DNA from: Paracoccaceae bacterium
GTDB taxonomy: Bacteria > Pseudomonadota > Alphaproteobacteria > Rhodobacterales > Rhodobacteraceae
DNA length: 64,000 bases
Assembly: GCA_027489375.1 (NCBI GenBank)
Contig: JAIXZW010000001.1
Span: 1 to 64,000 of the forward strand
Reading direction: 5' to 3'
Shown: one piece after another, positions 56,552 to 64,000 of the stretch
How the letters are laid out: every line of letters begins with the position of its first letter
How positions within the stretch are numbered: the first letter of the stretch is position 1
Notes under the pieces: model-generated
The model's input: the letters and a program-made list of their open reading frames with translations, nothing else
Database searches by the model: none
Told to the model about the DNA's origin: nothing
Program-made: the position numbers and the translations under genes

Positions 56552-58543
56552 ATGTCCCTGCCACCCGGATTCATCGACGAACTCCGCAACCGCGTGCCGC
56601 TGTCACAGGTGGTGGGCCGCAAGGTCACATGGGATCTGCGCAAATCGAACATGGCCAAGGGCGACTGGTGGGCACCGTGCCCCTTCCATCAGGAAAAGTC
56701 GGCCTCCTTCCACGTAGACGACCGCAAGGGTTTTTACTACTGCTTCGGCTGCCATGCGAAGGGTGATGCCGTGGGCTTCGTGAAAGAGGCCGACAACGTC
56801 TCCTTCATGGAAGCCGTCGAAATCCTCGCCCGCGAGGCGGGGATGCAGATGCCCGCCCGCGACCCGCAGGCCGTGCAGAAAGCCGACCGCCGCAGCCAGT
56901 TGGCCGAGGTGATGGAAGAGGCGGTGAAATGGTTCCGCCTCCAGTTGAAAACCTCTGCCGCGTCCGAAGCCCGCGCCTATCTCGAAAAGCGCCGCCTCTC
57001 GCCCGAGGCGCAGGATCGTTGGGAAATCGGCTACGCCCCTGACCAGCGGCAGGCGCTGTTCCATGCGCTGACGCAAAAGGGCATCGCGCCCGACCTGATC
57101 GTCGACAGCGGTGTCTGCGCCAAACCCGACGCCGATGCATCTGCGCGCGATGCGCGCGGGGGCGGGCCACCCTACGACCGCTTCCGGGGCCGCATCATCT
57201 TTCCCATCCGCGATGGCCGTGGCCGCGCCATCAGCCTTGGCGGGCGCTCGCTCGACCCCAACGCCCGCGCCAAATACCTCAACGGTCCCGAAACCGAGCT
57301 GTTCGACAAGGGCCGCAACCTCTTCAACCACGCCCCCGCGCGCGAGGCGGCGGGCAAGGGGCTGCCGCTGATCGTGGCCGAAGGCTACATGGACGTCATC
57401 GCCCTGTCCGAAGCGGGCTTCCGCGCCGCCGTGGCCCCGCTCGGCACCGCCGTCACCGAAGACCAGCTCCGCCTCCTCTGGCGCATCAGCGACGAGCCGG
57501 TCATCGCCCTCGACGGCGACACGGCAGGCATCCGCGCCGCCCTGCGCGTGATCGACCTTGCCCTGCCGCTGCTGGAAGCGGGCAAGGCGCTGCGCTTCGC
57601 CATCCTGCCCCAAGGGCTGGACCCCGACGACCTGATCAAGGCCCAAGGCCCCGCCGCCATGCAGCGCGTGCTCGACGAGGCGCAGCCGATGGTGAACCTG
57701 CTCTGGCGGCGCGAGACGGAAGGCAAGGTCTTCGACAGCCCCGAACGCAAGGCCGCACTCGACAAGAAACTCCGCGCCGCACTGTCCAAGATCGCCGACC
57801 CCTCCATCCGCGGCCATTATGGAGAGGATATCAAGGCGCTGCGCCTCACCCTCTTTGGCCGCGATGCGCGCCCCTTCAAGGAATGGACCCCGCGCCCGCA
57901 GGGCGGGGCAGGGGGCCGCTTCGCCCTGCCCCGCCCCGTGGCACCCATGCCCACCACCCGCGCCTCGCTCCTCGCCCAATCCGACGCGCCCGAAGAGGCG
58001 CTGCGCGAAGCCGTGATCCTCGCCACGCTGCTCACCCACCCGCGCCTCATCGCCAAATTCGAATCCGCTCTCGACCGCTGCGATTTCATCGGCCCCGGCC
58101 ACGCCCATCTGCGCGACCTCCTCCTGATCCATGCCGAGGCCGAAGACCCCCGCGCCATCCTAGAAACCCAGCGCCCCGAAGCGGTGGAGACGATCTTCGC
58201 CCATCCCCATGTCCGCAACGCCCCCGCCATCCTCGACCGCGACGATACGGAAAAGGCCGAATTCGCCGTGGCGCAGGACCTCTTCCTGCTCACCGCCGAA
58301 CGTGGCCGCCTGCGCGAGATCGAAGAGGCCGCGCAGGACATCGAAGGCGTCGCCGACGAGGGGCTGACATGGCGCCTGCGCAAGGCGACCGAAGCGCGTG
58401 CCGAAGCCCAGCGCGGCCCGCAGGACAAGTCGGGCGAATCGATCATCGCCCCCAATGGCGTGGCCCTCGACAAGGACGAGCTTGAGGAATCCCGCCGCAT
58501 CTTCGGAAGCATCCGCTTCGAAAAACAGCGCCGTTACGACTGA
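56552..58543 (+). CDS. dnaG: DNA primase
   Basis: 663 residues. CHC2 zinc motif C43, H46, C64, C67 (CPFHQEKSASF; YYCFGCHAKG), TOPRIM block IVAEGYMDVIALSEAG and IALDGDTAG, and a helicase-binding C-terminal region. It makes RNA primers for replication. Start 56552 (MSLPPGFIDELRNR) is the normal N-terminus; the frame opens further upstream inside the palindrome. rpoD follows, the usual macromolecular-synthesis order, without rpsU. Confidence 0.97.
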   Translation: MSLPPGFIDELRNRVPLSQVVGRKVTWDLRKSNMAKGDWWAPCPFHQEKSASFHVDDRKGFYYCFGCHAKGDAVGFVKEADNVSFMEAVEILAREAGMQMPARDPQAVQKADRRSQLAEVMEEAVKWFRLQLKTSAASEARAYLEKRRLSPEAQDRWEIGYAPDQRQALFHALTQKGIAPDLIVDSGVCAKPDADASARDARGGGPPYDRFRGRIIFPIRDGRGRAISLGGRSLDPNARAKYLNGPETELFDKGRNLFNHAPAREAAGKGLPLIVAEGYMDVIALSEAGFRAAVAPLGTAVTEDQLRLLWRISDEPVIALDGDTAGIRAALRVIDLALPLLEAGKALRFAILPQGLDPDDLIKAQGPAAMQRVLDEAQPMVNLLWRRETEGKVFDSPERKAALDKKLRAALSKIADPSIRGHYGEDIKALRLTLFGRDARPFKEWTPRPQGGAGGRFALPRPVAPMPTTRASLLAQSDAPEEALREAVILATLLTHPRLIAKFESALDRCDFIGPGHAHLRDLLLIHAEAEDPRAILETQRPEAVETIFAHPHVRNAPAILDRDDTEKAEFAVAQDLFLLTAERGRLREIEEAAQDIEGVADEGLTWRLRKATEARAEAQRGPQDKSGESIIAPNGVALDKDELEESRRIFGSIRFEKQRRYD

Positions 58544-58716
58544 ATCCTGCCCATCCGGGGCCAGGTGCGCAAAAGAATCACCCGACCTCCCCTTCCCCCC
58601 CGCCTGATTCGCGTTATTGATTCGCTTCGGGGTCTTTTGATTCGCAAACGGCTCCCCATATTGCCCCCGCGCCCTCTGCCGCGCCCGCCCCATGACCCGC
58701 ATCTTCAGGAGCACCC

Positions 58717-60714
58717 ATGGCCCTCAAAGACACCGATGACGCGAAGCCCGACGATCAGGAAGCCGATGTCTCGCTCGATATGAGCCAGGCTGCGGTCAAG
58801 AAGATGATCGCCGACGCCCGCGAGCGGGGCTACATCACCTACGAACAGCTCAACACCGTGCTTCCCCCCGAACAGGTGTCGTCCGAACAGATCGAAGACG
58901 TCATGTCGATGCTGTCGGAAATGGGCATCAACATCATCGAGGATGACGAGGCCGAAGAGGGCGAAGCGGTGGGCGAGCTTGTCACCACCGAAACCACCTC
59001 GCGCGAGGTTGCCGTCGTCGGCGCCACCACCGAAACGCTCGACCGCACCGACGACCCCGTCCGCATGTATCTGCGCGAGATGGGCTCTGTCGAACTCCTG
59101 TCGCGCGAGGGCGAGATTGCCATCGCCAAGCGCATCGAGGCCGGTCGCAACACCATGATCCTGGGCTTGTGCGAAAGCCCGCTGACCTTTCAGGCCATCA
59201 CCATCTGGCGCGACGAACTTCTGAACGAAGACATCCTCCTGCGCGACGTGATCGACCTCGAGGCCACCTTCGGCCGCTCGCTCGACGGCGATGACGAAAT
59301 GGACGGGCCGGAAATCGAAGGCGTCGAGCTTGACAGCGCCGCCCCCCGCCGCGCCGCCTCGGGCAGCGACGAGCCGGAGCTGGACGCCGACGGCAACCCG
59401 CTCTCGCGCGCCGAAGAGGATGACGAGGACGACGAAGCCTCGAACATGTCGCTCGCCGCGATGGAAGCGGCACTGAAGCCGAAGGTTCTCGAAACCCTCG
59501 ACATCATCGCCCGCGATTACGTCAAACTCGCCGAAATGCAGGACCTGCGCATGTCGGCCACCCTGTCCGAAAAGTCGAACTTCTCGGCCGTGGACGAAGC
59601 CGCCTACCAGAAGCTGCGCTCGGAAATCGTGGTCTTGGTGAACGAGCTTCACCTCCACAACAACCGTATCGAAGCCCTGATCGACCAGCTTTACGGCATC
59701 AACCGCAAGATCATGGCGATCAACTCGAACATGGTCAAACTGGCCGATGCCGCCCGCATCAACCGCCGCGAATTCATCGACGAATACCAGGGCTACGAGC
59801 TTGACCCCAACTGGGCCGACCGCATGGCCGCCAAGGGCGGTCGCGGCTGGCAGACCCTGTTCGAGAAAAGCCGCGACAAGGTCGAAGACCTCCGCGCCGA
59901 AATGGCGCAGGTCGGGCAATATATCGGCGTCGACATTTCCGAATTCCGCCGCATCGTCAATCAGGTGCAAAAGGGCGAGAAAGAGGCGCGTCAGGCCAAG
60001 AAGGAAATGGTCGAAGCCAACCTCCGCTTGGTTATCTCCATCGCCAAGAAATACACCAACCGCGGCCTGCAATTCCTTGACCTCATCCAAGAGGGCAACA
60101 TTGGCCTGATGAAAGCGGTCGATAAATTCGAATACCGCCGCGGCTACAAATTCTCGACCTATGCGACTTGGTGGATCCGTCAGGCGATCACCCGCTCCAT
60201 CGCCGATCAGGCGCGCACGATCCGTATTCCGGTCCATATGATCGAAACGATCAACAAACTGGTGCGGACGGGCCGCCAGATGCTGCACGAAATCGGCCGC
60301 GAACCGACCCCCGAGGAACTGGCCGAAAAGCTGCAAATGCCGCTCGAAAAGGTCCGCAAGGTGATGAAGATCGCCAAGGAACCGATCTCCCTCGAAACCC
60401 CCATCGGCGACGAGGAAGACAGCCAGCTCGGCGATTTCATCGAAGACAAGAACGCCATCCTGCCGCTGGACTCGGCCATCCAGGAAAACCTCAAGGAAAC
60501 CACCACCCGCGTCCTCGCCTCCCTCACCCCGCGCGAAGAACGCGTCCTGCGCATGCGCTTCGGCATCGGCATGAACACCGACCACACGCTGGAAGAGGTC
60601 GGCCAGCAGTTCAGCGTCACCCGCGAACGCATCCGCCAGATCGAAGCCAAGGCGCTACGGAAGCTGAAGCATCCGAGCAGAAGCCGGAAGCTGCGGAGTT
60701 TCCTGGATCAATAA
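58717..60714 (+). CDS. rpoD: RNA polymerase primary sigma factor
   Basis: 665 residues. Region 1.1 and the acidic non-conserved insert are followed by region 2 ([32 protein letters not shown]), region 3 and region 4.2 ([20 protein letters not shown]). This is the housekeeping sigma-70. ATG follows AGGAGC. A canonical terminator lies right after the stop. Confidence 0.98.
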   Translation: MALKDTDDAKPDDQEADVSLDMSQAAVKKMIADARERGYITYEQLNTVLPPEQVSSEQIEDVMSMLSEMGINIIEDDEAEEGEAVGELVTTETTSREVAVVGATTETLDRTDDPVRMYLREMGSVELLSREGEIAIAKRIEAGRNTMILGLCESPLTFQAITIWRDELLNEDILLRDVIDLEATFGRSLDGDDEMDGPEIEGVELDSAAPRRAASGSDEPELDADGNPLSRAEEDDEDDEASNMSLAAMEAALKPKVLETLDIIARDYVKLAEMQDLRMSATLSEKSNFSAVDEAAYQKLRSEIVVLVNELHLHNNRIEALIDQLYGINRKIMAINSNMVKLADAARINRREFIDEYQGYELDPNWADRMAAKGGRGWQTLFEKSRDKVEDLRAEMAQVGQYIGVDISEFRRIVNQVQKGEKEARQAKKEMVEANLRLVISIAKKYTNRGLQFLDLIQEGNIGLMKAVDKFEYRRGYKFSTYATWWIRQAITRSIADQARTIRIPVHMIETINKLVRTGRQMLHEIGREPTPEELAEKLQMPLEKVRKVMKIAKEPISLETPIGDEEDSQLGDFIEDKNAILPLDSAIQENLKETTTRVLASLTPREERVLRMRFGIGMNTDHTLEEVGQQFSVTRERIRQIEAKALRKLKHPSRSRKLRSFLDQ

Positions 60715-60718
60715 AGGA

Positions 60719-60746
60719 AAGGCGCCCTGCGGGGCGCCTTATTTTT
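60719..60746 (+). terminator. Rho-independent terminator of rpoD
   Basis: AAGGCGCCC-TGCG-GGGCGCCTT, a perfect 9-bp stem with a 4-base loop, then ATTTTT. Four bases past the rpoD stop. Confidence 0.95.
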
Positions 60747-60757
60747 GGAGCCTGCAA

Positions 60758-61147
60758 ATGCCAAATTCACCATCCCCATTTTCCGTTGCAGACGCGCTCT
60801 TGGTATCGACGAACGGCTACGCGCTGCATATTTCCCGCATTTATATTGCACTAGGTGTCAGTTTGTCCCGCATGAAAGGAGTTACCGTTCATGCGGGCAG
60901 TCATGGTTTCATATCGAATGAGTTGCGCGGCTATCGCGGCTCAGATTGGTGCTATTCGCTTGTTTTGAACAAGAACTGGATTCGGCTCTATATCCGTAAC
61001 CCTGAACTATCCCGGCGTATCGTTCCGACCGATCAATTCGAAGCAACTTTTCCAACCCGAGAACTTACCGCCGAAGGTTCAATTGCGTTGAACATACCGG
61101 ATTATGAAACAGCGCAAACTGTATGCGACTGGTTCGAGCAAGCTTAG
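60758..61147 (+). CDS. hypothetical protein, 129 residues, low GC
   Basis: Begins MPNSPSPFSVADALLVSTNG, soluble, with a mixed alpha/beta look and no signal or membrane segment. Base composition is clearly poorer in G/C than all neighbours, with many A/T-ending codons, a sign of recent transfer. ATG 60758 has GGAG seven bases upstream, just beyond the rpoD terminator. No family recognised. It is followed by a toxin-antitoxin pair. Confidence 0.65.
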   Translation: MPNSPSPFSVADALLVSTNGYALHISRIYIALGVSLSRMKGVTVHAGSHGFISNELRGYRGSDWCYSLVLNKNWIRLYIRNPELSRRIVPTDQFEATFPTRELTAEGSIALNIPDYETAQTVCDWFEQA

Positions 61148-61162
61148 CACACCCCTTGCAAA

Positions 61163-61182
61163 AACGTACACCCAAACGTACA
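61163..61182 (+). promoter_or_regulatory. direct repeat upstream of yefM
   Basis: Two copies of AACGTACA, 12 bases apart start to start, 10 bases before the antitoxin start. YefM-type antitoxins bind TGTACA-like repeats of their own promoter; CGTACA is close. Confidence 0.5.
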
Positions 61183-61191
61183 TTCCTATCC

Positions 61192-61464
61192 ATGAAAACC
61201 CTCACCTCCACCGAATTCCGCGCCAACCTCTCCGCCGTCATGGACCGCGTGAACGACGACCATGAACCCGTCATCGTCACCCGCGCGGGCGGGCGGCCCG
61301 TGGTGATGGTCAGCCTCGAGGATTGGGCGAGCATGGACGAGACGACCTATCTCGCCGCCTCGCCCGCCAACAAGGCCGCGCTCGACAGGGCGATCCGCGA
61401 AGGCCGCGAAGGCAAAGTCGTGGTCAAGACGATGGAAGAACTCCTGCGGTATGAAACCGAATGA
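61192..61464 (+). CDS. yefM: YefM/Phd family antitoxin
   Basis: 90 residues. MKTLTSTEFRANLSAVMDRV and PVIVTRAGGRPVVMVSLEDW are the family's DNA-binding N-terminal blocks; the disordered C-terminus wraps the toxin. It neutralises the YoeB toxin encoded directly after it and represses the pair's promoter. ATG 61192; the frame opens at 61123 inside the previous gene without support. ATGA overlap with yoeB. Confidence 0.93.
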   Translation: MKTLTSTEFRANLSAVMDRVNDDHEPVIVTRAGGRPVVMVSLEDWASMDETTYLAASPANKAALDRAIREGREGKVVVKTMEELLRYETE

Positions 61465-61715
61465 GGGTCGAATTCCACGGCGTAGCCTGGGATCATTACC
61501 AACATTGGATCGACACAGATCGCGCAACCCTGCGAAAGCTCAATCGTCTGATCGAAGAATGCCGGCACCACCCGTTTGACGGCACAGGTAAGCCCGAGCC
61601 GCTCAGGGGTGACTTCGCAGGCCATCGGTCCCGCCGGATCGACCGCGAACACCGCCTCGTCTACCGCGTCGAGGGCGAAACGCTGATCATCGTCCAATGC
61701 CGCTACCACTACTGA
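61461..61715 (+). CDS. yoeB: YoeB family mRNA interferase toxin
   Basis: 84 residues, the same length as E. coli YoeB, with the catalytic set at the same positions: Glu46, Arg65, His83 and Tyr84 (HRLVYRVEG; QCRYHY at the end). The toxin cuts mRNA in the ribosomal A site when free of YefM. Start overlaps the yefM stop by four bases. Confidence 0.95.
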   Translation: MRVEFHGVAWDHYQHWIDTDRATLRKLNRLIEECRHHPFDGTGKPEPLRGDFAGHRSRRIDREHRLVYRVEGETLIIVQCRYHY

Positions 61716-61880
61716 CCTGAGTCCCGCCCGCCACACCCCGCCGCCCCATATCCTGCGGCCCCATCTTCCCCCTAGCCGAACCCTCGCGCCTCCCCCTATA
61801 GTTTGGGCCAGATCGGGGCATACCCCGACATGTGCGTTACCGAGGCAGGCAAACAACCAACAAGCAAGGGGAGGTGGCCA

Positions 61881-62348
61881 ATGCGCTGCCCGTTCTGCGG
61901 CAATATCGACACCCAGGTGAAAGACTCGCGACCGGCCGAGGATCACGTCTCGATCCGCCGCCGCCGCTTCTGCCCCGCATGCGGCGGGCGCTTCACCACC
62001 TATGAACGCGTGCAACTGCGCGATCTCGTCGTCATCAAATCCTCCGGCAAACGCGAGGATTTCGACCGCTCGAAGCTCGAACGCTCCATCCGCATCGCCA
62101 TGCAAAAGCGGCCCATCGACCCCGAACGCATCGACCAGATGATTTCCGGCATCGTGCGGCGTCTGGAGTCCCTTGGCGAAACCGACATCCCCTCCAAGGT
62201 GATCGGCGAGATCGTGATGGAATCCCTCGCCCGCATCGACACCGTGGGCTACGTGCGTTTCGCCTCCGTTTACAAGAACTTCCAGGCTGCGGATGATTTC
62301 GACAAGTTCGTCTCCGAACTGCGCCCCAGCCCCGCTGCGGAAGATTGA
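61881..62348 (+). CDS. nrdR: transcription repressor NrdR
   Basis: 155 residues. Zinc ribbon Cys3, Cys6, Cys31, Cys34 ([24 protein letters not shown]) and an ATP-cone domain ([16 protein letters not shown]). It represses ribonucleotide reductase genes when dATP is high. ATG 61881 follows GGGGAGG; the frame runs further upstream without support. Its stop overlaps the ribD start. Confidence 0.97.
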   Translation: MRCPFCGNIDTQVKDSRPAEDHVSIRRRRFCPACGGRFTTYERVQLRDLVVIKSSGKREDFDRSKLERSIRIAMQKRPIDPERIDQMISGIVRRLESLGETDIPSKVIGEIVMESLARIDTVGYVRFASVYKNFQAADDFDKFVSELRPSPAAED

Positions 62349-63430
62349 GCGATAGCGACCATATGAAACACGCCCTCGCGCTTGCGGCGCGGGGGCTTGG
62401 CCGCACATGGCCCAATCCGGCGGTCGGCTGCGTGATCGTGGGGCAGGGCCGCATCCTCGGCCGCGGCTTCACCCAGGCGGGCGGGCGGCCCCATGCCGAA
62501 ACGACGGCCTTGGCACAGGCGGGGCAGGGCGCGCGCGGGGCCACGGCCTATGTCACGCTCGAACCCTGCAGCCACCACGGCAAAACCCCGCCCTGCGCCA
62601 ATGCGCTGATCGCCGCAGGCATCGCCCGCGTCGTCACCGCCCAGACCGACCCCGACCCCCGCGTCTCGGGCCGTGGCCACGCCCTGCTCCGCGCCGCAGG
62701 GATCGCCGTGACCGAAGGGGTGTGCGAGGCCGAGGCCCGAACCCTGCAAGCAGGCTTCCTCAAACGCGTGACCCAAGGCTTGCCCTTCGTCACCCTGAAA
62801 CTGGCAAGCACCCTCGACGGACGCATCGCCACCGCCACGGGCGAAAGCCGCTGGATCACGCAGCCCCCCGCCCGCCGTGCTGTCCATGCGATGCGGATGT
62901 CCCATGACGCCGTGCTCACCTCCAGCGCCACCGCCATCGCCGACGACCCCGACCTCACGGTGCGCGATCTGGGCAGCGCCCACCAACCGCTCCGCATCCT
63001 CTGCGACGCCGCGCTGAAACACCGCCCCGACAGCCGCCTTGGCCGCACCGCGCGGGAACACCCCGTCTGGCTCCTCCACACCGCCGCCGCCCCCGAAGCC
63101 CGCCGCAAAGCGTGGGATGAAACGGGCGCACAACGCGCCGAACTCGCCGCCAACGGCCCGCACCTCGACCTTGCCGGCGCCTTCCGCCACCTCGCGGACC
63201 AAGGCCTCACCCGCATCCTGATCGAAGCGGGCGGCACCTTTGCGGCAAGCCTCATCCGCGCGCGCCTCGTCGACGAACTCGCCCTCTTTACCGCAGGCGC
63301 GCTGATCGGCAGCGAAGGCACCCCCGTCCTCGGCCCCCTCGCCCTCACCGCCCTGTCGGACGCCCCGCGCCCGACGCTCATCGGCACCGAAACCCACGGC
63401 CCCGACATCCTCAGCCGCTGGCGTTTCTGA
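62345..63430 (+). CDS. ribD: bifunctional riboflavin deaminase/reductase RibD
   Basis: 361 residues. Deaminase zinc site His50, Glu52 ([10 protein letters not shown]), Cys75 and Cys84 ([17 protein letters not shown]), then a reductase domain ([40 protein letters not shown]). Two early steps of riboflavin synthesis. Start: TTG 62345, overlapping the nrdR stop, restores the usual MSxxDxxxM N-terminus; ATG 62363 is the alternative. The next gene is on the opposite strand, so the usual rib operon is interrupted here. Confidence 0.95.
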   Translation: MSDSDHMKHALALAARGLGRTWPNPAVGCVIVGQGRILGRGFTQAGGRPHAETTALAQAGQGARGATAYVTLEPCSHHGKTPPCANALIAAGIARVVTAQTDPDPRVSGRGHALLRAAGIAVTEGVCEAEARTLQAGFLKRVTQGLPFVTLKLASTLDGRIATATGESRWITQPPARRAVHAMRMSHDAVLTSSATAIADDPDLTVRDLGSAHQPLRILCDAALKHRPDSRLGRTAREHPVWLLHTAAAPEARRKAWDETGAQRAELAANGPHLDLAGAFRHLADQGLTRILIEAGGTFAASLIRARLVDELALFTAGALIGSEGTPVLGPLALTALSDAPRPTLIGTETHGPDILSRWRF

Positions 63431-63436
63431 CCCTGT

Positions 63437-63503
63437 CTTCTTTTCCCAAATATCCTCGGGGGGAAGGGGCGCCCTGCGCCCCTTGGGGGGCAGACGGCCC
63501 CCC
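63437..63503. repeat. CAAATA-CGGGGGG intergenic element, single copy
   Basis: TCTTTTCCCAAATATCCTCG followed by GGGGG, a GGGGCGCC/GGCGCCCC-type hairpin, then GGGGGG-CAGACG-GCCCCCC at 63485-63503. Between the convergent ribD and glyoxalase-like genes, where it may end both transcripts. Confidence 0.75.
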
Positions 63504-63514
63504 TGCACCCGCCG

Positions 63515-63943
63515 TCACCAATGCCCCACGCTCGGCGCCGATTTCCACGGCTCCGCCAGCGGCAGCGCCTCGCCTTTCTGCAACAGCTCGATCGACACAT
63601 TGTCGGGCGAGCGGACAAAGGCCATCCTCCCGTCCCGAGGCGGACGGTTGATCACCACGCCATGCGCCGCCAGATGCGCGCAGGTGGCGTAGATATCGTC
63701 CACCTCATAGGCGAGATGCCCGAAATGGCGGCTGTCGCTCGGCAAGCCATCGTCGCCATCCCAGTTATAGGTCAGCTCTACGGGGCATTCCGGCTGGCCG
63801 GGGGGCGCCATGAAGACCAGCGTGAAGCGCCCGCCCTCGTTCTCGTACCGCCGCGTCTCCTCCAGCCCCAAGAGCCGGTAAAAGGCCAATGAGGCCTCAA
63901 GGTCCTTCACCCTCACCATCGTATGCAGATATTTCAGCGCCAT
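63515..63943 (-). CDS. gloA: lactoylglutathione lyase-like VOC protein
   Basis: 142 residues, two VOC half-domains. LHTMVRVKDLEASLAFYRLL carries the first metal His; CPVELTYNW, FGHLAYEV and VSIELLQKG the remaining Glu/His/Glu ligands of glyoxalase I. It would convert the methylglyoxal-glutathione adduct to lactoylglutathione. ATG 63943 follows GAAGGAG. The family is certain, the substrate likely. Confidence 0.9.
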   Translation of the reverse strand: MALKYLHTMVRVKDLEASLAFYRLLGLEETRRYENEGGRFTLVFMAPPGQPECPVELTYNWDGDDGLPSDSRHFGHLAYEVDDIYATCAHLAAHGVVINRPPRDGRMAFVRSPDNVSIELLQKGEALPLAEPWKSAPSVGHW

Positions 63944-64000
63944 CGGCCCGCTCCTTCCCGTTCCATCCGCCACATTACACATGGCGAAAGCCCCATTTCC

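Noticed and set aside
60758-61715. Prophage or integrative element at the low-GC patch
   Set aside because: No integrase, direct repeats or tRNA target are visible; the patch is under 1 kb.

Overview
The window is a GC-rich, densely coded stretch of an alphaproteobacterial chromosome, most likely a member of the Rhodobacteraceae/Rhodobacterales. This is an inference. It rests on strong G/C bias at third codon positions, a heterotetrameric sarcosine oxidase operon in soxBDAG order, dnaG followed directly by rpoD without rpsU, an nrdR-ribD pair, a divergent katG/oxyR pair, many sugar ABC transporters and TadE/TadG pilus-assembly proteins. There are no rRNA genes, CRISPR arrays, transposases or prophage genes. 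Three tRNAs are present: initiator Met, Phe and Glu.

Layout. 1-6.6 kb: tRNA-fMet, a long gene-poor stretch, a double gamma-glutamylcyclotransferase-like protein, small unknown genes, a Crp/Fnr regulator, a short HisKA_2-type histidine kinase, tRNA-Phe and a secreted unknown protein. 6.7-11.7 kb: an FGGY sugar kinase divergent from a Tat-type sugar-binding protein, a two-domain sugar ATPase and a permease. 11.7-16.0 kb: a winged-helix/TPR regulator divergent from a cysteine-synthase-like gene that is tightly coupled to a PLP decarboxylase. 16.1-21.8 kb: a galactoside locus (GH4 alpha-galactosidase, binding protein, two permeases, no ATPase) with a divergent LacI repressor and two visible operators. 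21.9-28.4 kb: a hypothetical gene, a PQQ-type sugar dehydrogenase lipoprotein, katG/oxyR and glpX. 28.8-35.2 kb: a sugar operon (TIM-barrel isomerase, binding protein, ATPase, permease, RpiR regulator, PfkB kinase) with a repeated operator-like sequence in front of the first two genes. 35.3-43.2 kb: a VIT-family protein, tRNA-Glu, recJ, an orphan pair of sugar permeases, two unknown genes, homoserine dehydrogenase and a small lipoprotein. 43.2-51.1 kb: a palindrome-rich spacer, pirin, and five TadE/TadG-type proteins in two clusters on either side of a glutamate-type dehydrogenase. 51.2-56.4 kb: soxBDAG. 56.5-63.9 kb: dnaG, rpoD, a low-GC unknown gene, a YefM/YoeB toxin-antitoxin pair, nrdR, ribD and a glyoxalase-like protein.

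How the parts work together. Much of the window takes up and primes sugars: four loci carry ABC transporter genes, and three of those pair transport with a catabolic enzyme. All three loci that encode a binding protein have a perfect or near-perfect hairpin directly after that gene, a layout usually linked to keeping binding-protein mRNA in excess. The CysK-like/decarboxylase pair could make a sulfonate or amine product (hypothesis). SoxBDAG would demethylate sarcosine, feeding one-carbon metabolism.

The most unusual structures are intergenic: a 33-bp perfect palindrome between soxG and dnaG, a recurring CAAATA...CGGGGGG element at five spacers, and a run of three back-to-back hairpins between oxyR and glpX. 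Among proteins, the CysK/decarboxylase module, the TadG-like protein with a predicted beta-helix-like tail, and the TadG with a degenerate von Willebrand domain deserve attention. I see no defence or mobile system that I would call new.
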